Below, piece after piece: positions 18,033 through 28,798 of a stretch of DNA of 64,000 nucleotides. The notes beneath the pieces were generated by a model. It searched no databases. It saw only the letters and a program-made list of their open reading frames with translations, and had not been told where the DNA came from. The position numbers and the translations under genes are program-made. The number at the start of each line of letters is the position of its first letter. Within the stretch, counting starts at the first letter, position 1. The DNA is from Pseudomonas lini (lineage in GTDB: Bacteria > Pseudomonadota > Gammaproteobacteria > Pseudomonadales > Pseudomonadaceae): NCBI RefSeq assembly GCF_964063345.1, contig NZ_OZ061318.1, positions 6,076,001 to 6,140,000 on the forward strand. Direction: 5' to 3'.

Positions 18033-19025
18033 TCACAACGACGTCCTGACCACCAATGGACAATCAACGGTGTGGGTTCCCGATACCTCCAGGGCCTCGA
18101 TCAGGTGCCGGGCTGCATTGCGACCGATCTCGTAGTACGGCAGTTGCACCGTAGTCAGCGGCGGGATGAACAGTTCGGCGATGCCGATCATGTTGTCGTA
18201 ACCAAGCACAGCGACATCGGCGGGAATCTTCAGGCCACGGCCCAACAACAACTGATAGGCACAAAAGGCAATACGGTCGTTGCCACAGATCAGAATGTCG
18301 AATTGGGGGCGACCGTCAATGATGTGCCGGTCGAGGATGGCTGCGGTTTCACCATAGGCATCATGATCGGAAAGGTTGTATTGCAAGAGTGCGTCCGGCG
18401 CCAGGCCGAATGCCTGACAGGCACGCTGCAGGCCTTTTTGCCGCAGGCCCCAGGCCAGACTCTGTTTGGGCAGATTGATGCACAGCGGGCGCCGATAACC
18501 TTGGCTCAGCGCGTGATGCACGGCTCGATACTGCCCCGATTCGTCGTCTGGCACATAACTGACCAGGTGACTGTCATCTGCCAGGCAATTGGCGAGTACC
18601 AGGGGTTTGCTCTTCAAGCGCTCGGGAATGCTCACCTGGCGAAAACCCATGGCGCTGAAGATCAACCCATCGGGGCGGTGCGACAACATCAGGTCGATGT
18701 TCTGGTCGGTGGGTGGGTTGCTCAACAGGTTGAGGATAAAGACATTCCAGCCCGCCTGCTGTGCGGTCTGTTCGATGGACAGCAGCAACTCGACCGCGAA
18801 CGGTGTGGTCGCGGTGTCTAGCGCGAACACACCGATGGTGCGCGACTGGAGGTTGTCGCCGCGCATCTTGCGCGCCGACAGGCTCGGTACGAATTGCAGT
18901 TCATCAATGGCGCGACGCACCCGCTGAAGCGTTTCGGGGCTCAGTTTTTCCGGGTTGTTGAGCGCTCGAGAAACCGTCATCAGGGACACGCCGGCCAACT
19001 GTGCAACGTCTTTCACTGAAGTCAT
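18033..19025 (-). CDS. LacI-family sugar regulator of the sucrose/fructoside operon
   Basis: A 330-residue LacI/GalR protein. The N-terminal helix-turn-helix (residues 3-25, VKDVAQLAGVSLMTVSRALNN) and hinge helix (LSARKMRG, about residue 50) are intact, followed by a periplasmic-binding-protein-like effector domain. It is the last gene of a minus-strand cluster encoding an ABC sugar importer and a GH32 hydrolase. It probably represses them and the divergent porin through the perfect GTTAACGTTAAC palindrome at 24915-24926, with sucrose or a fructose derivative as inducer. Pairing with that operator is inferred from proximity and site type. ScrR/CscR-like assignment is by context. Confidence 0.88.
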   Translation of the reverse strand: MTSVKDVAQLAGVSLMTVSRALNNPEKLSPETLQRVRRAIDELQFVPSLSARKMRGDNLQSRTIGVFALDTATTPFAVELLLSIEQTAQQAGWNVFILNLLSNPPTDQNIDLMLSHRPDGLIFSAMGFRQVSIPERLKSKPLVLANCLADDSHLVSYVPDDESGQYRAVHHALSQGYRRPLCINLPKQSLAWGLRQKGLQRACQAFGLAPDALLQYNLSDHDAYGETAAILDRHIIDGRPQFDILICGNDRIAFCAYQLLLGRGLKIPADVAVLGYDNMIGIAELFIPPLTTVQLPYYEIGRNAARHLIEALEVSGTHTVDCPLVVRTSL

Positions 19026-19117
19026 GCGAGGCGAGGCCGGTCAGGTTGACGCAGGATCATGACACAGGCCCCGGGCTTCTCGCGACTCGAATGATGCTGT
19101 TCACAGCCATCCGCCGC

Positions 19118-20620
19118 TCATAGCCATCCAGAGCCCAGAGGCCATGCCTTGGGAATCGAGACCCGTCCGCCAGTCCCGCTTGCCAGCAGTTTCACGCCCA
19201 GACTGTCGGGGCTCGGATAGAGGCGACTGCTGAAACTGAAGCGGCCGTTTTCGTCGAACACCTCGATGGACGAGCGATCGAGGAACACACGCAGTTCCAG
19301 TCGCTCTTGTGTCGGGTCTATCGCCACGCTGCGCTGACCGGTGACTTGCGCACCCGAGCGGCTGCGGTCCAGCACCAGACGCTGCAGCGATGCGTCGTAG
19401 TAAAGCAGGGTTTCTTCCTGGCCATCATCGCTGCAACGCAAGGCGACTCCCAGGTGGCCGTCGGTGCAACCGAGCAAATCCAGATGCACATGGATTTCAA
19501 GCCTGTCGCCATTCACTTCCCGCACCCATCGGGCTCCCGACCTATCCCACCAGGACGTGCCCGGTAATGGCTCCTTGCGTAAGGCGGCGAGCTCCCGAGC
19601 CGGATACACGCAAAGCCGATCGGCGTGCAGTTCAAGTTCGCGCGGTAAACCGAGCATGCCGCACCAGTGATGGGCCTGGCTCGGCATCGGGCTTTCCCAC
19701 ATATCGAGCCATGCCCATACAAGGCGCCGGCCATCGGCGGCCAGTAGCGTTTGCGCGGCATAGAAATCGTGGCCGTTATCCAGCTCGATAAAAGGCCCGC
19801 CGATGAAGTGCCATTCGCTGTCGAGTTGGCCCACTCGATAACCGGTCTGGTACTTGTTCAGTCGTTCGTAACCCTCGGGTTGCATGCCCTGAGGGGAGTA
19901 GAGCAGCACATCGCGTCCGTTCAGTCGGAACAGATCCGGGCACTCCCACATATAGCCATCGCCCTCGCTGCCGCTGGACACATAGTCGAGGAATTCCCAG
20001 GTGTGCAGATCCGTGGAACGGTACAGCGGGAGCAACGGCACATCGCCCAGACGTGCGCCGGCAATCAGGTACCAGCAGTCGTCCTCCTGCCATACCTTGG
20101 GGTCACGAAAGTGCATGATCGTGTCTTGCGGCGCGGCTTCAATGACGGCGCCATGCTTGACGAACCGAATGCCGTCGGTGCTGGTGGCCAGGCACTGGAC
20201 TTGACGGATCGAGCGCTCGTCACCCACATCCCCCAGCCAGGTGTGCCCGGTGTAGATCAGCGCCAGGGTATCGCCACACACCACCGCGCTACCGGAAAAA
20301 CAACCGTCGCGGTCGAAATCGTCGCCGGGCGCCAGTGCAATGGGCAGATGCTGCCAATGGACCAGATCGGCGCTCTTGGCGTGCCCCCAATACATCGGGC
20401 CCCATTTCGCGTCGAAGGGGTGGTGTTGATAGAACACGTGGTATTCGCCCTGAAAGTACACCACCCCGTTAGGGTCGTTCATCCAGCCCGCCGGAGGGGC
20501 AAGATGATAACCGGGACGATAATCGTCGATGGCGCGAGACAGACCATCACGCAGCGCATGCTGCGCAATTTCAAGGGCAGCGGACATTGGAACACTCATG
20601 GAATTCAAAGACACAGTCAT
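19118..20620 (-). CDS. Glycoside hydrolase family 32 beta-fructosidase (sucrose hydrolase)
   Basis: A 500-residue cytoplasmic GH32 enzyme that would split sucrose or short fructo-oligosaccharides into hexoses. The five-blade propeller domain carries the expected motifs: WMNDPNG (nucleophile Asp, about residue 48), FRDPKVW (transition-state Asp) and ECPDLF (acid/base Glu). The C-terminal beta-sandwich includes LRVFLDRSSIEVFDENG. No signal peptide is present, so the substrate must be imported intact, in line with the adjacent ABC importer. Because import is ABC- rather than PTS-driven, the likely substrate is unphosphorylated sucrose, not sucrose-6-phosphate. The start overlaps the stop of the ATPase gene by ATGA. 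Confidence 0.92.
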   Translation of the reverse strand: MTVSLNSMSVPMSAALEIAQHALRDGLSRAIDDYRPGYHLAPPAGWMNDPNGVVYFQGEYHVFYQHHPFDAKWGPMYWGHAKSADLVHWQHLPIALAPGDDFDRDGCFSGSAVVCGDTLALIYTGHTWLGDVGDERSIRQVQCLATSTDGIRFVKHGAVIEAAPQDTIMHFRDPKVWQEDDCWYLIAGARLGDVPLLPLYRSTDLHTWEFLDYVSSGSEGDGYMWECPDLFRLNGRDVLLYSPQGMQPEGYERLNKYQTGYRVGQLDSEWHFIGGPFIELDNGHDFYAAQTLLAADGRRLVWAWLDMWESPMPSQAHHWCGMLGLPRELELHADRLCVYPARELAALRKEPLPGTSWWDRSGARWVREVNGDRLEIHVHLDLLGCTDGHLGVALRCSDDGQEETLLYYDASLQRLVLDRSRSGAQVTGQRSVAIDPTQERLELRVFLDRSSIEVFDENGRFSFSSRLYPSPDSLGVKLLASGTGGRVSIPKAWPLGSGWL

Positions 20621-21762
20621 AGGGCGCGTGCTCGTACCGGGCGTAGAGAAACGCCATCCGGCAGGGTTTCAATGGCGTGTGGATGACGGCTCAAGGCCGC
20701 GCCGTCGGCGTCGAACAGGTGCAGGTTGTCGATGTCCAGTTGCAGCTCAACCCGATCGCCTGCCTGCCAGCCGGCGCTGACCTCACAACGACAGATCAAT
20801 GGCTCGTCCTGACCTGTCTCAAGGTGCACATAGGTTTCGCTGCCCAGGTATTCGACGGCGGTCACGACCACGCCGGCGGTTCCATCCGCCGCCTTGAGCG
20901 ACACGTGCTCCGGGCGAATCCCCAGGGTCAGCTGCGTATCTGCCGCCAGCTTCGAGCTGTCGAAGGGCAGGGACGTGATGCCCCATACGAGGGTATCGAC
21001 CAGGCTGGTTTCGCCTGGCGCTTGCAGGCGTGCCGGCAGAAAATTCATTCGGGGCGAACCGAGAAAACCGGCGACAAAGCTGCTGGCCGGGCGTTCATAG
21101 AGTTCGCGTGGTGAGCCGACCTGTTCTACGCGACCGCCATTGAGCACGACAATTTTGTCGGCCAGGGTCATCGCTTCCACCTGATCGTGGGTGACGTAGA
21201 TCATGGTCGAGCCCAGTCGAGCATGCAGTCGGGCGATTTCGTTGCGCATCTGCACGCGCAAGGATGCATCCAGGTTGGAGAGCGGTTCGTCGAACAACAA
21301 AATATCCGGTTCCCGCGCCATGGCTCTGCCCATGGCCACACGCTGACGCTGCCCGCCGGACAGTTCCTTTGGCTTGCGTTGCAGCAGTTTGTCCAATTGC
21401 AGGATTTGCGCCGTTTTCAGCACGCGCTCGCGCAGGCTGGTCTTTTCAGTCTTGGCCAGTTTGAGACCAAAGCTGATGTTGTCGTAGACGCTCATGTGCG
21501 GGTACAGCGCATAGGACTGAAACACCATGCCGACGCCACGCTCGCGCGGCTCCAGGTCGTTGACCCGACGCCCGTCGATCAGCAGGTCGCCGCCGCAGAT
21601 CGAATCCAGCCCGGCGATCAGTCGCAGCAGGGTCGATTTTCCGCAGCCCGAAGGGCCGACGAACACCACGAATTCACCCGCCGCGATTTCCAGGCTGACG
21701 TCGCGAAGAATCCGCGCGCCGCCCAATTGTTTGTTTACGTTGTCCAGTTTCAACTTGATCAC
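20617..21762 (-). CDS. Sugar ABC transporter ATPase (MalK/UgpC type)
   Basis: A 381-residue ATP-binding subunit energising uptake by the two permeases upstream in the operon. Motifs seen: Walker A GPSGCGKST, signature LSGGQRQRVAMGRA, Walker B ILLFDEPLSNLDA and the H-loop YVTHDQVEAMTLAD. The roughly 140-residue C-terminal TOBE/OB regulatory domain is typical of MalK/MsmK. The start is GTG with AAGGAA upstream. It sits between the MalG-like permease and the GH32 enzyme and overlaps the latter. Confidence 0.93.
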   Translation of the reverse strand: MIKLKLDNVNKQLGGARILRDVSLEIAAGEFVVFVGPSGCGKSTLLRLIAGLDSICGGDLLIDGRRVNDLEPRERGVGMVFQSYALYPHMSVYDNISFGLKLAKTEKTSLRERVLKTAQILQLDKLLQRKPKELSGGQRQRVAMGRAMAREPDILLFDEPLSNLDASLRVQMRNEIARLHARLGSTMIYVTHDQVEAMTLADKIVVLNGGRVEQVGSPRELYERPASSFVAGFLGSPRMNFLPARLQAPGETSLVDTLVWGITSLPFDSSKLAADTQLTLGIRPEHVSLKAADGTAGVVVTAVEYLGSETYVHLETGQDEPLICRCEVSAGWQAGDRVELQLDIDNLHLFDADGAALSRHPHAIETLPDGVSLRPVRARAL

Positions 21763-21789
21763 GATGCTGTTCCTTATAGTTGTCGGGCA

Positions 21790-22632
21790 TCAACCCTTTA
21801 GCGCGCCGGCAGTGAGACCGGAAACGATTCGGCGCTGGAAGATCAGCACCAGAATCACCAGTGGGACGGTGACCAGCACCGATGCAGCCATCAACAACCC
21901 CCAAGGCAACTCATGAGGGCTGCCACCGGAAATAAGGGCGATGGCGACCGGCACCGTGCGTTGGGTGTCGGTGAGGGTGAAGGTCAGGGCAAACAGGAAC
22001 TCGTTCCATGCAGCGATGAAGGCCAATAGGCCAGTGGTGACCAGTGCGGGCCAGAGCAGCGGCAACAGCACGCGGGTCAGCGTGACCCATGGGGACGCGC
22101 CATCCATGATTGCCGCTTCTTCCAGTTCATGAGGCAATTGCCCCATGAACGTGGTCAGCACCCAGACGGTGAAGGGCAGGGTGAAAATCGTGTAGCTCAG
22201 GATCAACGCCCAGGACGTGTTGTACAGGCCCAGCGCGCGGATCACTTCGAACAATCCCGACAGCACCGCGACCTGAGGAAACATCGACACACCAAGGACC
22301 ATCATCAACACCGTGCCACGCCCACGGAACTTCACCCGGCCCAAGGCATAGGCGGCGGTCACGCTGAGGAACAACGCCAGCGTCACCACGCTAAGCGCCA
22401 CCACCAGCGAGTTGCCGATAGCTAGCAGGAATGAGGATTGATTGAGTACCGCCGCGTAATTGGAGAAGTCGGGGTTATTGATCCAGTAGCTCACCTCGAA
22501 CAAGGCGCTGGATGGCTTCAGTGACGTCACGATGGCGTAGTAGAAAGGGAAAACCGCATACAGCAGCAATACCCCGATCAGGCACCAGAATCCGAGGCGC
22601 AACAGTGCTTTTTTCAGTAGGCGCAGGTTCAT
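21790..22632 (-). CDS. Sugar ABC transporter permease (MalG type)
   Basis: A 280-residue inner-membrane permease with about six transmembrane helices, beginning MNLRLLKKALLRLGFWCLIG. The EAA loop reads LEEAAIMDGASPWVTLTRVLLPLL, the contact site for the ATPase. The start at 22632 overlaps the MalF-like stop by ATGA; the frame is open further upstream but that part lies inside the preceding gene and is not protein-like. Partner of the MalF-like subunit. Confidence 0.92.
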   Translation of the reverse strand: MNLRLLKKALLRLGFWCLIGVLLLYAVFPFYYAIVTSLKPSSALFEVSYWINNPDFSNYAAVLNQSSFLLAIGNSLVVALSVVTLALFLSVTAAYALGRVKFRGRGTVLMMVLGVSMFPQVAVLSGLFEVIRALGLYNTSWALILSYTIFTLPFTVWVLTTFMGQLPHELEEAAIMDGASPWVTLTRVLLPLLWPALVTTGLLAFIAAWNEFLFALTFTLTDTQRTVPVAIALISGGSPHELPWGLLMAASVLVTVPLVILVLIFQRRIVSGLTAGALKG

Positions 22633-23588
22633 GACCGGACCTCCAGTTGACGGCGTCCGAGGTAGAGATAAAGCATGGCGATGACCGCAACCACCAGAAA
22701 CAGCAGCGTCGAGGCGGCGCTGCCGTAACCGACGTCCTGGAACTCCACCAGATGCTGGCGGGCATACACCGACATGCTCATGGTGCTCGACGAGTTCGAG
22801 GTCAGCACATAGATCACGTCGAATACCCGCAGCGAGTCGAGGATGCGGAAGATCGCCGCCACCAACAGTGCAGGCATCAATAGGGGAAGGGTGACACGCC
22901 AGAACACTTTCAGCGGATGAATGCCATCGACCCTCGCGGCTTCGTAGCAATCGCTCGGCAACATCTGCAAGGCCGCCAGCATCAGCAGCGTGACAAACGG
23001 CACGGTCTTCCAGACGTCGACGAGGATCACCGCCCACATCGACAGGTCTGCATCGGCCGTCCAGGCCAGGGGCGCGTCAATCAGGCCGAGGCTCAGCATC
23101 ATGTGATTGATGATGCCGAACTGGTCGTTGAGCATCCATGACCAGATCTTTGCCGAGACAATGGTCGGAATCGCCCACGGAATCAGAATCATCGCACGCA
23201 CGAGGGAACGGCCGGTGAACTTGATGTTCAGCAGCAACGCCACCAGCAGCCCCAGTACGACTTCCAGCCCCACCGACACCACGGTGAAATGCAAGGTGTT
23301 GCGCACCGCGTTCCACCATTGCGGATCGACCAGGATGCCCGACCAGCTGGAGCCGTTGTGGAACAGATAATTGCTCAAACCTATGAAGGTTCCGCCACCG
23401 GTGTCCGACAGACTGGCGTCGGTCAGGCTGAACCAGAATGTGCGCAGTAGCGGCCAGGCTGCCACCAGGGCCAGACACAACAGCATCGGTGTCAGAAACA
23501 GCCAGGCGGCGCGTACCCGGCGTCGTTGTACGGGCGTTTCCCTGATGAGCAGGGGCTCGTCATAGGGGGCAGTAGTAGAGACAGACAT
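22629..23588 (-). CDS. Sugar ABC transporter permease (MalF type)
   Basis: A 319-residue inner-membrane permease with about six transmembrane segments and the EAA loop CYEAARVDGIHPLKVFWRVTLPLL. It forms a heterodimer with the MalG-like protein. The short cytoplasmic N-terminus before the first helix (WLFLTPMLLCLALVAAWPLL) is like other carbohydrate uptake transporter 1 permeases rather than the long MalF of E. coli. It lies 21 bases after the binding-protein gene. Confidence 0.92.
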   Translation of the reverse strand: MSVSTTAPYDEPLLIRETPVQRRRVRAAWLFLTPMLLCLALVAAWPLLRTFWFSLTDASLSDTGGGTFIGLSNYLFHNGSSWSGILVDPQWWNAVRNTLHFTVVSVGLEVVLGLLVALLLNIKFTGRSLVRAMILIPWAIPTIVSAKIWSWMLNDQFGIINHMMLSLGLIDAPLAWTADADLSMWAVILVDVWKTVPFVTLLMLAALQMLPSDCYEAARVDGIHPLKVFWRVTLPLLMPALLVAAIFRILDSLRVFDVIYVLTSNSSSTMSMSVYARQHLVEFQDVGYGSAASTLLFLVVAVIAMLYLYLGRRQLEVRS

Positions 23589-23609
23589 GGTGATTTCCTT
23601 CCTTGTGGC

Positions 23610-24884
23610 TTACCAGTTCCGGCGTTTGATGCGTGTGAGTTCGCTTTCCAGCTCGGCCAGCGCCTGATCCACAGGCAACTCGCCCGCCAGCACGCCATGC
23701 ACTCGATCGAAGAACGCATTGGAGACCCGTGGATAGCGATCGGCAGTGATTGAGGCGGGGCGCATGACCCCATCGTTGAGAATGCTGTGCAGCTGAGCGT
23801 AATAAGGCATTGCCGCGAGCAATTCGGGGTCTTGATACAGCGACTCGATCACCGGGTTATAGGCGCCTATCAGGGCACGGCGTTTTTGCTCTTGGGCACT
23901 GCTCAGGTAGCTCACCAGCTCTGCGGCAAGTTTTGGATGGGCGCTGTAACGCGATACCGCCAGACCCCAGCCACCAAGGGTGGAGGCATGGCTGCCGGTC
24001 TCGCCGCCGCGGGGCAGGGGAGCGACCCCGACCTTGTCTTTTACTGCACTGTCCTGGCTTTGCACCAGGGCCCAGACATACGGCCAGTTACGCATGAACA
24101 GCGCATTGCCCGACTGGAAAACGCCACGGCCTTCTTCCTCGGTGTAGTTGAGTACGCCACGCGGGGAGATGTCTCCGACCCAGCTTTTCGCCAGGGTCAA
24201 CGCCGTTCTCGAGGCCTGACTGTTGACCACGATGTCGCCTTGTGGATTGACCAGCCCGCCTTGCGGTTGGCTGCTGATCCACTCCAGCGCATTACACGTC
24301 AGGCCCTCGTAGGCGCGCCCCTGAAAGATGTAACCCCAGGCATTGGGATTCCCGGCAGTGCGCTCGGCCTGTTGAACATTCCGGGCAGTTGCGGTCATTT
24401 CTTCCCAGGTCTGGGGAACCTGTTGGTTGTACTTCTCGAGCAAGTCCTTGCGGTAATACAGCAGGCCCGAGTCGGTGAACCACGGCATCGTCACCAGCCG
24501 TCCGTTCACCGTGGCGTTATCCACCTGTGCCTGGAAGTAGCCCTGGGTCGCATTGGCGGGAAGCACCTCGCGCAGATCCATCAGATGTTTAGCCAGCATT
24601 CCCGGCCACACCATATCGATTTGAATGATGTCGATGTCGCTGGACTGCGCACTGAGGATCTGTTGATAGAACGACAATCTCTCGGTTGCCGAGTTAGGTG
24701 TTGAGACCACCTCGACGTGATTGCCGGTCTGTTTCGACCACGCCTCGACAGCCTCTTTACAGAGTTGTAACTCCGCACCCACCGCGCCGCAGGAGATCGT
24801 CAAATCAGCTGCGTTCGAGAGGGATGGAAGCCCGGCACAAAGGGTGAGCAGTGCTGCTGGAAGAAGAGATTTAAGCTGTTTCAT
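23610..24884 (-). CDS. Periplasmic sugar-binding protein of the ABC importer
   Basis: A 424-residue family 1 extracellular solute-binding protein. The signal peptide is MKQLKSLLPAALLTLCAGLP, cleaved near SNA-ADLT. It binds the sugar (probably sucrose or a related alpha-glucoside/fructoside) and delivers it to the MalFG-like channel. The sequence resembles ThuE-like proteins (ERLSFYQQILSAQSSDIDIIQIDMVWPG region). ATG at 24884 has GAGGG upstream; the frame remains open 56 codons further upstream, but that part covers promoter and operator DNA. First gene of the operon, hence the most highly expressed and directly repressed. Confidence 0.92.
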   Translation of the reverse strand: MKQLKSLLPAALLTLCAGLPSLSNAADLTISCGAVGAELQLCKEAVEAWSKQTGNHVEVVSTPNSATERLSFYQQILSAQSSDIDIIQIDMVWPGMLAKHLMDLREVLPANATQGYFQAQVDNATVNGRLVTMPWFTDSGLLYYRKDLLEKYNQQVPQTWEEMTATARNVQQAERTAGNPNAWGYIFQGRAYEGLTCNALEWISSQPQGGLVNPQGDIVVNSQASRTALTLAKSWVGDISPRGVLNYTEEEGRGVFQSGNALFMRNWPYVWALVQSQDSAVKDKVGVAPLPRGGETGSHASTLGGWGLAVSRYSAHPKLAAELVSYLSSAQEQKRRALIGAYNPVIESLYQDPELLAAMPYYAQLHSILNDGVMRPASITADRYPRVSNAFFDRVHGVLAGELPVDQALAELESELTRIKRRNW

Positions 24885-24914
24885 AAAGCCCTCTTTATTT
24901 TTGTTTTTAAAAAA

Positions 24915-24926
24915 GTTAACGTTAAC
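24915..24926. promoter_or_regulatory. LacI-family operator GTTAACGTTAAC
   Basis: A perfect 12-base palindrome with the central CG typical of LacI/GalR operators, 30 bases before the binding-protein ATG and 126 bases before the porin start. Binding there would block transcription of the ABC operon. No second copy is seen nearer the porin. Confidence 0.8.
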
Positions 24927-25031
24927 ATCGCCAAATGTAGCAGCGTATTTGCGATGAGGCATCCTTTTTTTCGTCAATTTTGACAATTCACAATTCACGA
25001 AGAAAAGCCGGTTGCGGAAGCAGAAAAATAA

Positions 25032-26618
<1,587 letters not shown>

Positions 26619-26650
26619 TAGCTGCTTCATCAGTACCCGCTCCACGCATA

Positions 26651-26685
26651 AAAAATGGACCCCTGAAAAGAGGTCCATTTTTTTT
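26651..26685. terminator. Bidirectional terminator, GGACC-type
   Basis: AAATGGACC pairs with GGTCCATTT around CCTGAAAAGA, with A and T runs on the two sides. It serves the porin on the plus strand and the P19 gene on the minus strand. Related copies occur at 52808-52845 and 61085-61117. Confidence 0.9.
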
Positions 26686-26713
26686 GGCCAGCAGCACGGT
26701 AGTGCTGCTGCTT

Positions 26714-27238
26714 TTATTTCTGAGGGTATTTGAAAGTGAACGTCTGAGTGAAAGGGCCCCACCATTCAGGCACACCGGTTTCCTTGTCTACATGGTGGAG
26801 CATTCCGTTGGTTTGCGGGCTCTCATAGCGCAGGACGACGGTGTAAGTGCCTGGGCCGTCCATTTTTACGTTATTGGCGTAGTGCGCACCGTCTTTTGCC
26901 ACCATCGGCAACAAGCTGCCGATTTCCTTGTAGTCCGGCGACCCTTGCTTGACCAACAGATACGTAATGCCCAGATAAGGGATCCACTCTCCATTGGCGA
27001 ACCCATGTTTATTATCGGCTGTGGCGTGAACATCCGTTTCCAGGTGCACTGAGTTCTCCCCCATTTGCATGCCCGGCGGCATTGGGGCCATCTCGATACC
27101 CACCAGATAGGACGACGCGATTTCCATGTCATTAACCTGTACGGGCCCACCGATCGGGTACTCTCGAGCCTGGGCGCTCGTTGCAAAAGACAGGACGGCG
27201 GTCAGTGCGACGGTCAAGGCAGTCGTTGTAAGTTTCAT
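26714..27238 (-). CDS. Periplasmic iron-binding protein of the P19/Tp34 family
   Basis: A 174-residue periplasmic protein with signal peptide MKLTTTALTVALTAVLSFATSAQA. It belongs to the Tp34/P19 (FtrA-like) family, which binds divalent copper and iron and hands iron to an FTR1-type permease. Ligand-type residues visible are MEIASSYL, the Met-rich MAPMPPGMQMG, HLETDVHA and MLHHVDKETG. The start overlaps the permease stop by ATGA, and ends at the terminator shared with the porin. Third gene of an iron uptake operon. Confidence 0.9.
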   Translation of the reverse strand: MKLTTTALTVALTAVLSFATSAQAREYPIGGPVQVNDMEIASSYLVGIEMAPMPPGMQMGENSVHLETDVHATADNKHGFANGEWIPYLGITYLLVKQGSPDYKEIGSLLPMVAKDGAHYANNVKMDGPGTYTVVLRYESPQTNGMLHHVDKETGVPEWWGPFTQTFTFKYPQK

Positions 27239-28083
27239 GGTTGTTTCCTGAGGGCGGGGTAACGGCTGGAGGTTCTGGTAGAGCGGTGTTTGATCAAGCG
27301 ACTACCGAGGGCCAATGTGGCAAAGGTCACCACCCAGGCGGCCAGTTGCACGCCCATGGGTCTGTCGCTGTACCCGAGGAGTGCCTGCAAGACTCGGCCG
27401 GACATGCTGCCATCGGCAATAAACGATGAGGTATCCCAGAGCTCATATCCCCAGGCCGGAATAATATCGGCACCTGCGAATAGGGCCGCGGCACGTCCTG
27501 CCATGCCGGCGGCCAGCAGCGCTACCAACCAGGAGGTGACGCTGAACAGCCTTCTCAGGGGGATTGTTACCAAGCCTCGATAAAGCAGCCATGAAAGAAC
27601 ACTGCCAGCCGCTATCCCCAGCAAACCGCCAACAAGCATCGATAGAGAGCTGGTTTGGGTGGAGGCAGCGACGCCATACAGGAACAGGGCGATTTCCGAT
27701 CCTTCGCGCAGCACCGCCACGGCAACCACGATCGCCATGGCCATCAACGAGGATTCACCCGCTGCTACGGCGTGCCCTGCAGCTTGCAGCCTGGCTGCCA
27801 GTTCGCGGCCGTGATGAACCATCCACAGGTTGTGCCACCCGAGCATGAGCACCGCAATGAGGAGAATGACGCCATTGAGTACTTCTTGGCCGAAGCCGAA
27901 GAGCGCATGGGTAATGGCTTCAGTGAACACGGCAAGCAAGCTTGCGCCGACCAGGCCTGCAAGGATCCCTGCGGCGATGAATCGACCTCTGCGTCGAATA
28001 CCTTGGGTGGCGGCCAGCACGATACCGATGATGATGCCGGCCTCAAGTACTTCACGGAAAACGATCAGCAGGCTAGCGAACAT
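27235..28083 (-). CDS. FTR1-family iron permease
   Basis: A 282-residue inner-membrane permease with about seven transmembrane helices. It shows both iron-coordinating REXXE motifs, FREVLEAG near the N-terminus and LREGSEIAL near residue 125. Together with the cupredoxin and P19 proteins it resembles FtrABC/EfeU-type ferrous iron uptake, in which iron is oxidised and moved across the inner membrane. ATG at 28083 has AAGGA upstream and lies inside the end of the cupredoxin gene (11-base overlap); the longer open frame upstream is not used. No FtrD ferredoxin gene is present here. Confidence 0.92.
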   Translation of the reverse strand: MFASLLIVFREVLEAGIIIGIVLAATQGIRRRGRFIAAGILAGLVGASLLAVFTEAITHALFGFGQEVLNGVILLIAVLMLGWHNLWMVHHGRELAARLQAAGHAVAAGESSLMAMAIVVAVAVLREGSEIALFLYGVAASTQTSSLSMLVGGLLGIAAGSVLSWLLYRGLVTIPLRRLFSVTSWLVALLAAGMAGRAAALFAGADIIPAWGYELWDTSSFIADGSMSGRVLQALLGYSDRPMGVQLAAWVVTFATLALGSRLIKHRSTRTSSRYPALRKQP

Positions 28084-28447
28084 TGCCTTGTCCTTTTTGC
28101 GGTTCCACGACGACAGTGCCTCTGGCCTGATCCGGATGATAGTCATCGAAAAAGCTGTAAGTGCCGGGGTGTAGAGGGCCAAAGAAAACCGTAATGGTGT
28201 CGCCAGGGACAACGATTTTTTCAAACTTCATGTCATAGCTTTCGAATTCATCTACTGAGTCATCGTGGCTCGTGAGTTGGAGCCGAAAGCGCTGTCCTGC
28301 CGGGACAGAAAACGTTGAGGGAGTGAATTGATGATTCTCGATCGCCAGAGTGACTGGAGCGCTATCTGACAGGGGCAGCTGCGAGGCGAAAACTGAGCCA
28401 CCCCATAGCAGGAGCAAGACGATCGTGGCCTGGACAATAACGAACAT
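28073..28447 (-). CDS. Cupredoxin-domain protein of the iron uptake operon (FtrB-like)
   Basis: A 124-residue secreted cupredoxin with N-terminal signal segment MFVIVQATIVLLLLWGGSVFA. The core has a blue-copper-like fold pattern (FTPSTFSVPAGQRFRLQL, then FFGPLHPGTYSFFDDYHPDQARGTVVV). It probably takes part in copper-dependent oxidation of ferrous iron before FTR1 uptake. ATG at 28447 has GGAAG upstream and is preferred over an upstream TTG that would place the Fur box inside the gene. First gene of the operon. Confidence 0.82.
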   Translation of the reverse strand: MFVIVQATIVLLLLWGGSVFASQLPLSDSAPVTLAIENHQFTPSTFSVPAGQRFRLQLTSHDDSVDEFESYDMKFEKIVVPGDTITVFFGPLHPGTYSFFDDYHPDQARGTVVVEPQKGQGNVR

Positions 28448-28463
28448 TGCGCAACTTCCAATA

Positions 28464-28482
28464 TGCAAATCATTCTCATATT
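28464..28482 (-). promoter_or_regulatory. Fur box upstream of the iron uptake operon
   Basis: The minus strand reads AATATGAGAATGATTTGCA, a good match to the Fur consensus of overlapping GATAAT-type hexamers. It lies 16 bases before the cupredoxin ATG, where Fur would block transcription under iron sufficiency. Confidence 0.75.
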
Positions 28483-28642
28483 CTTATGCGTGTGGTTATC
28501 GATTGCCAGTGACATCGGTGAGGTCGACGTTTTGGTTCAGCATCTGTTCAGATTCATCAAATCCAGTTGATCCTGCAGCAACGCTTTGCACCAGCACGTC
28601 GCTGGTATCGAGCGCAAAAACCCTCAAAAGGAGGAATGCGGT

Positions 28643-28798
28643 TAATGCCGGTAAGTTAAGAAATTGAGCGACGAAAATCCTGTGGGAGCGTGGCTTGCCC
28701 GCGAAGAATGCACCGCGGTTTTTCAGGTACTACGCGTCATCGTTCTTCGCGGGCAAGCCACGCTCCCACAGGTTCTGCGTCTTAACTTACCGGCATTA
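28643..28798. repeat. Nested inverted repeat: REP doublet inside 19-base terminal arms
   Basis: Outer perfect arms TAATGCCGGTAAGTTAAGA (28643-28661) and its complement (28780-28798) enclose a Pseudomonas REP doublet. That doublet has arms CTGTGGGAGCGTGGCTTGCC and complement near 28680-28702 and 28750-28772. The rest of the 28500-28986 gap has no gene I can support. Confidence 0.85.

Noticed and set aside
21790..23037. N-terminal extension of the MalG-like permease to 415 residues
   Set aside because: The extra part lies inside the MalF-like gene in another frame and is not membrane protein-like; the ATGA overlap at 22632 gives the natural start.
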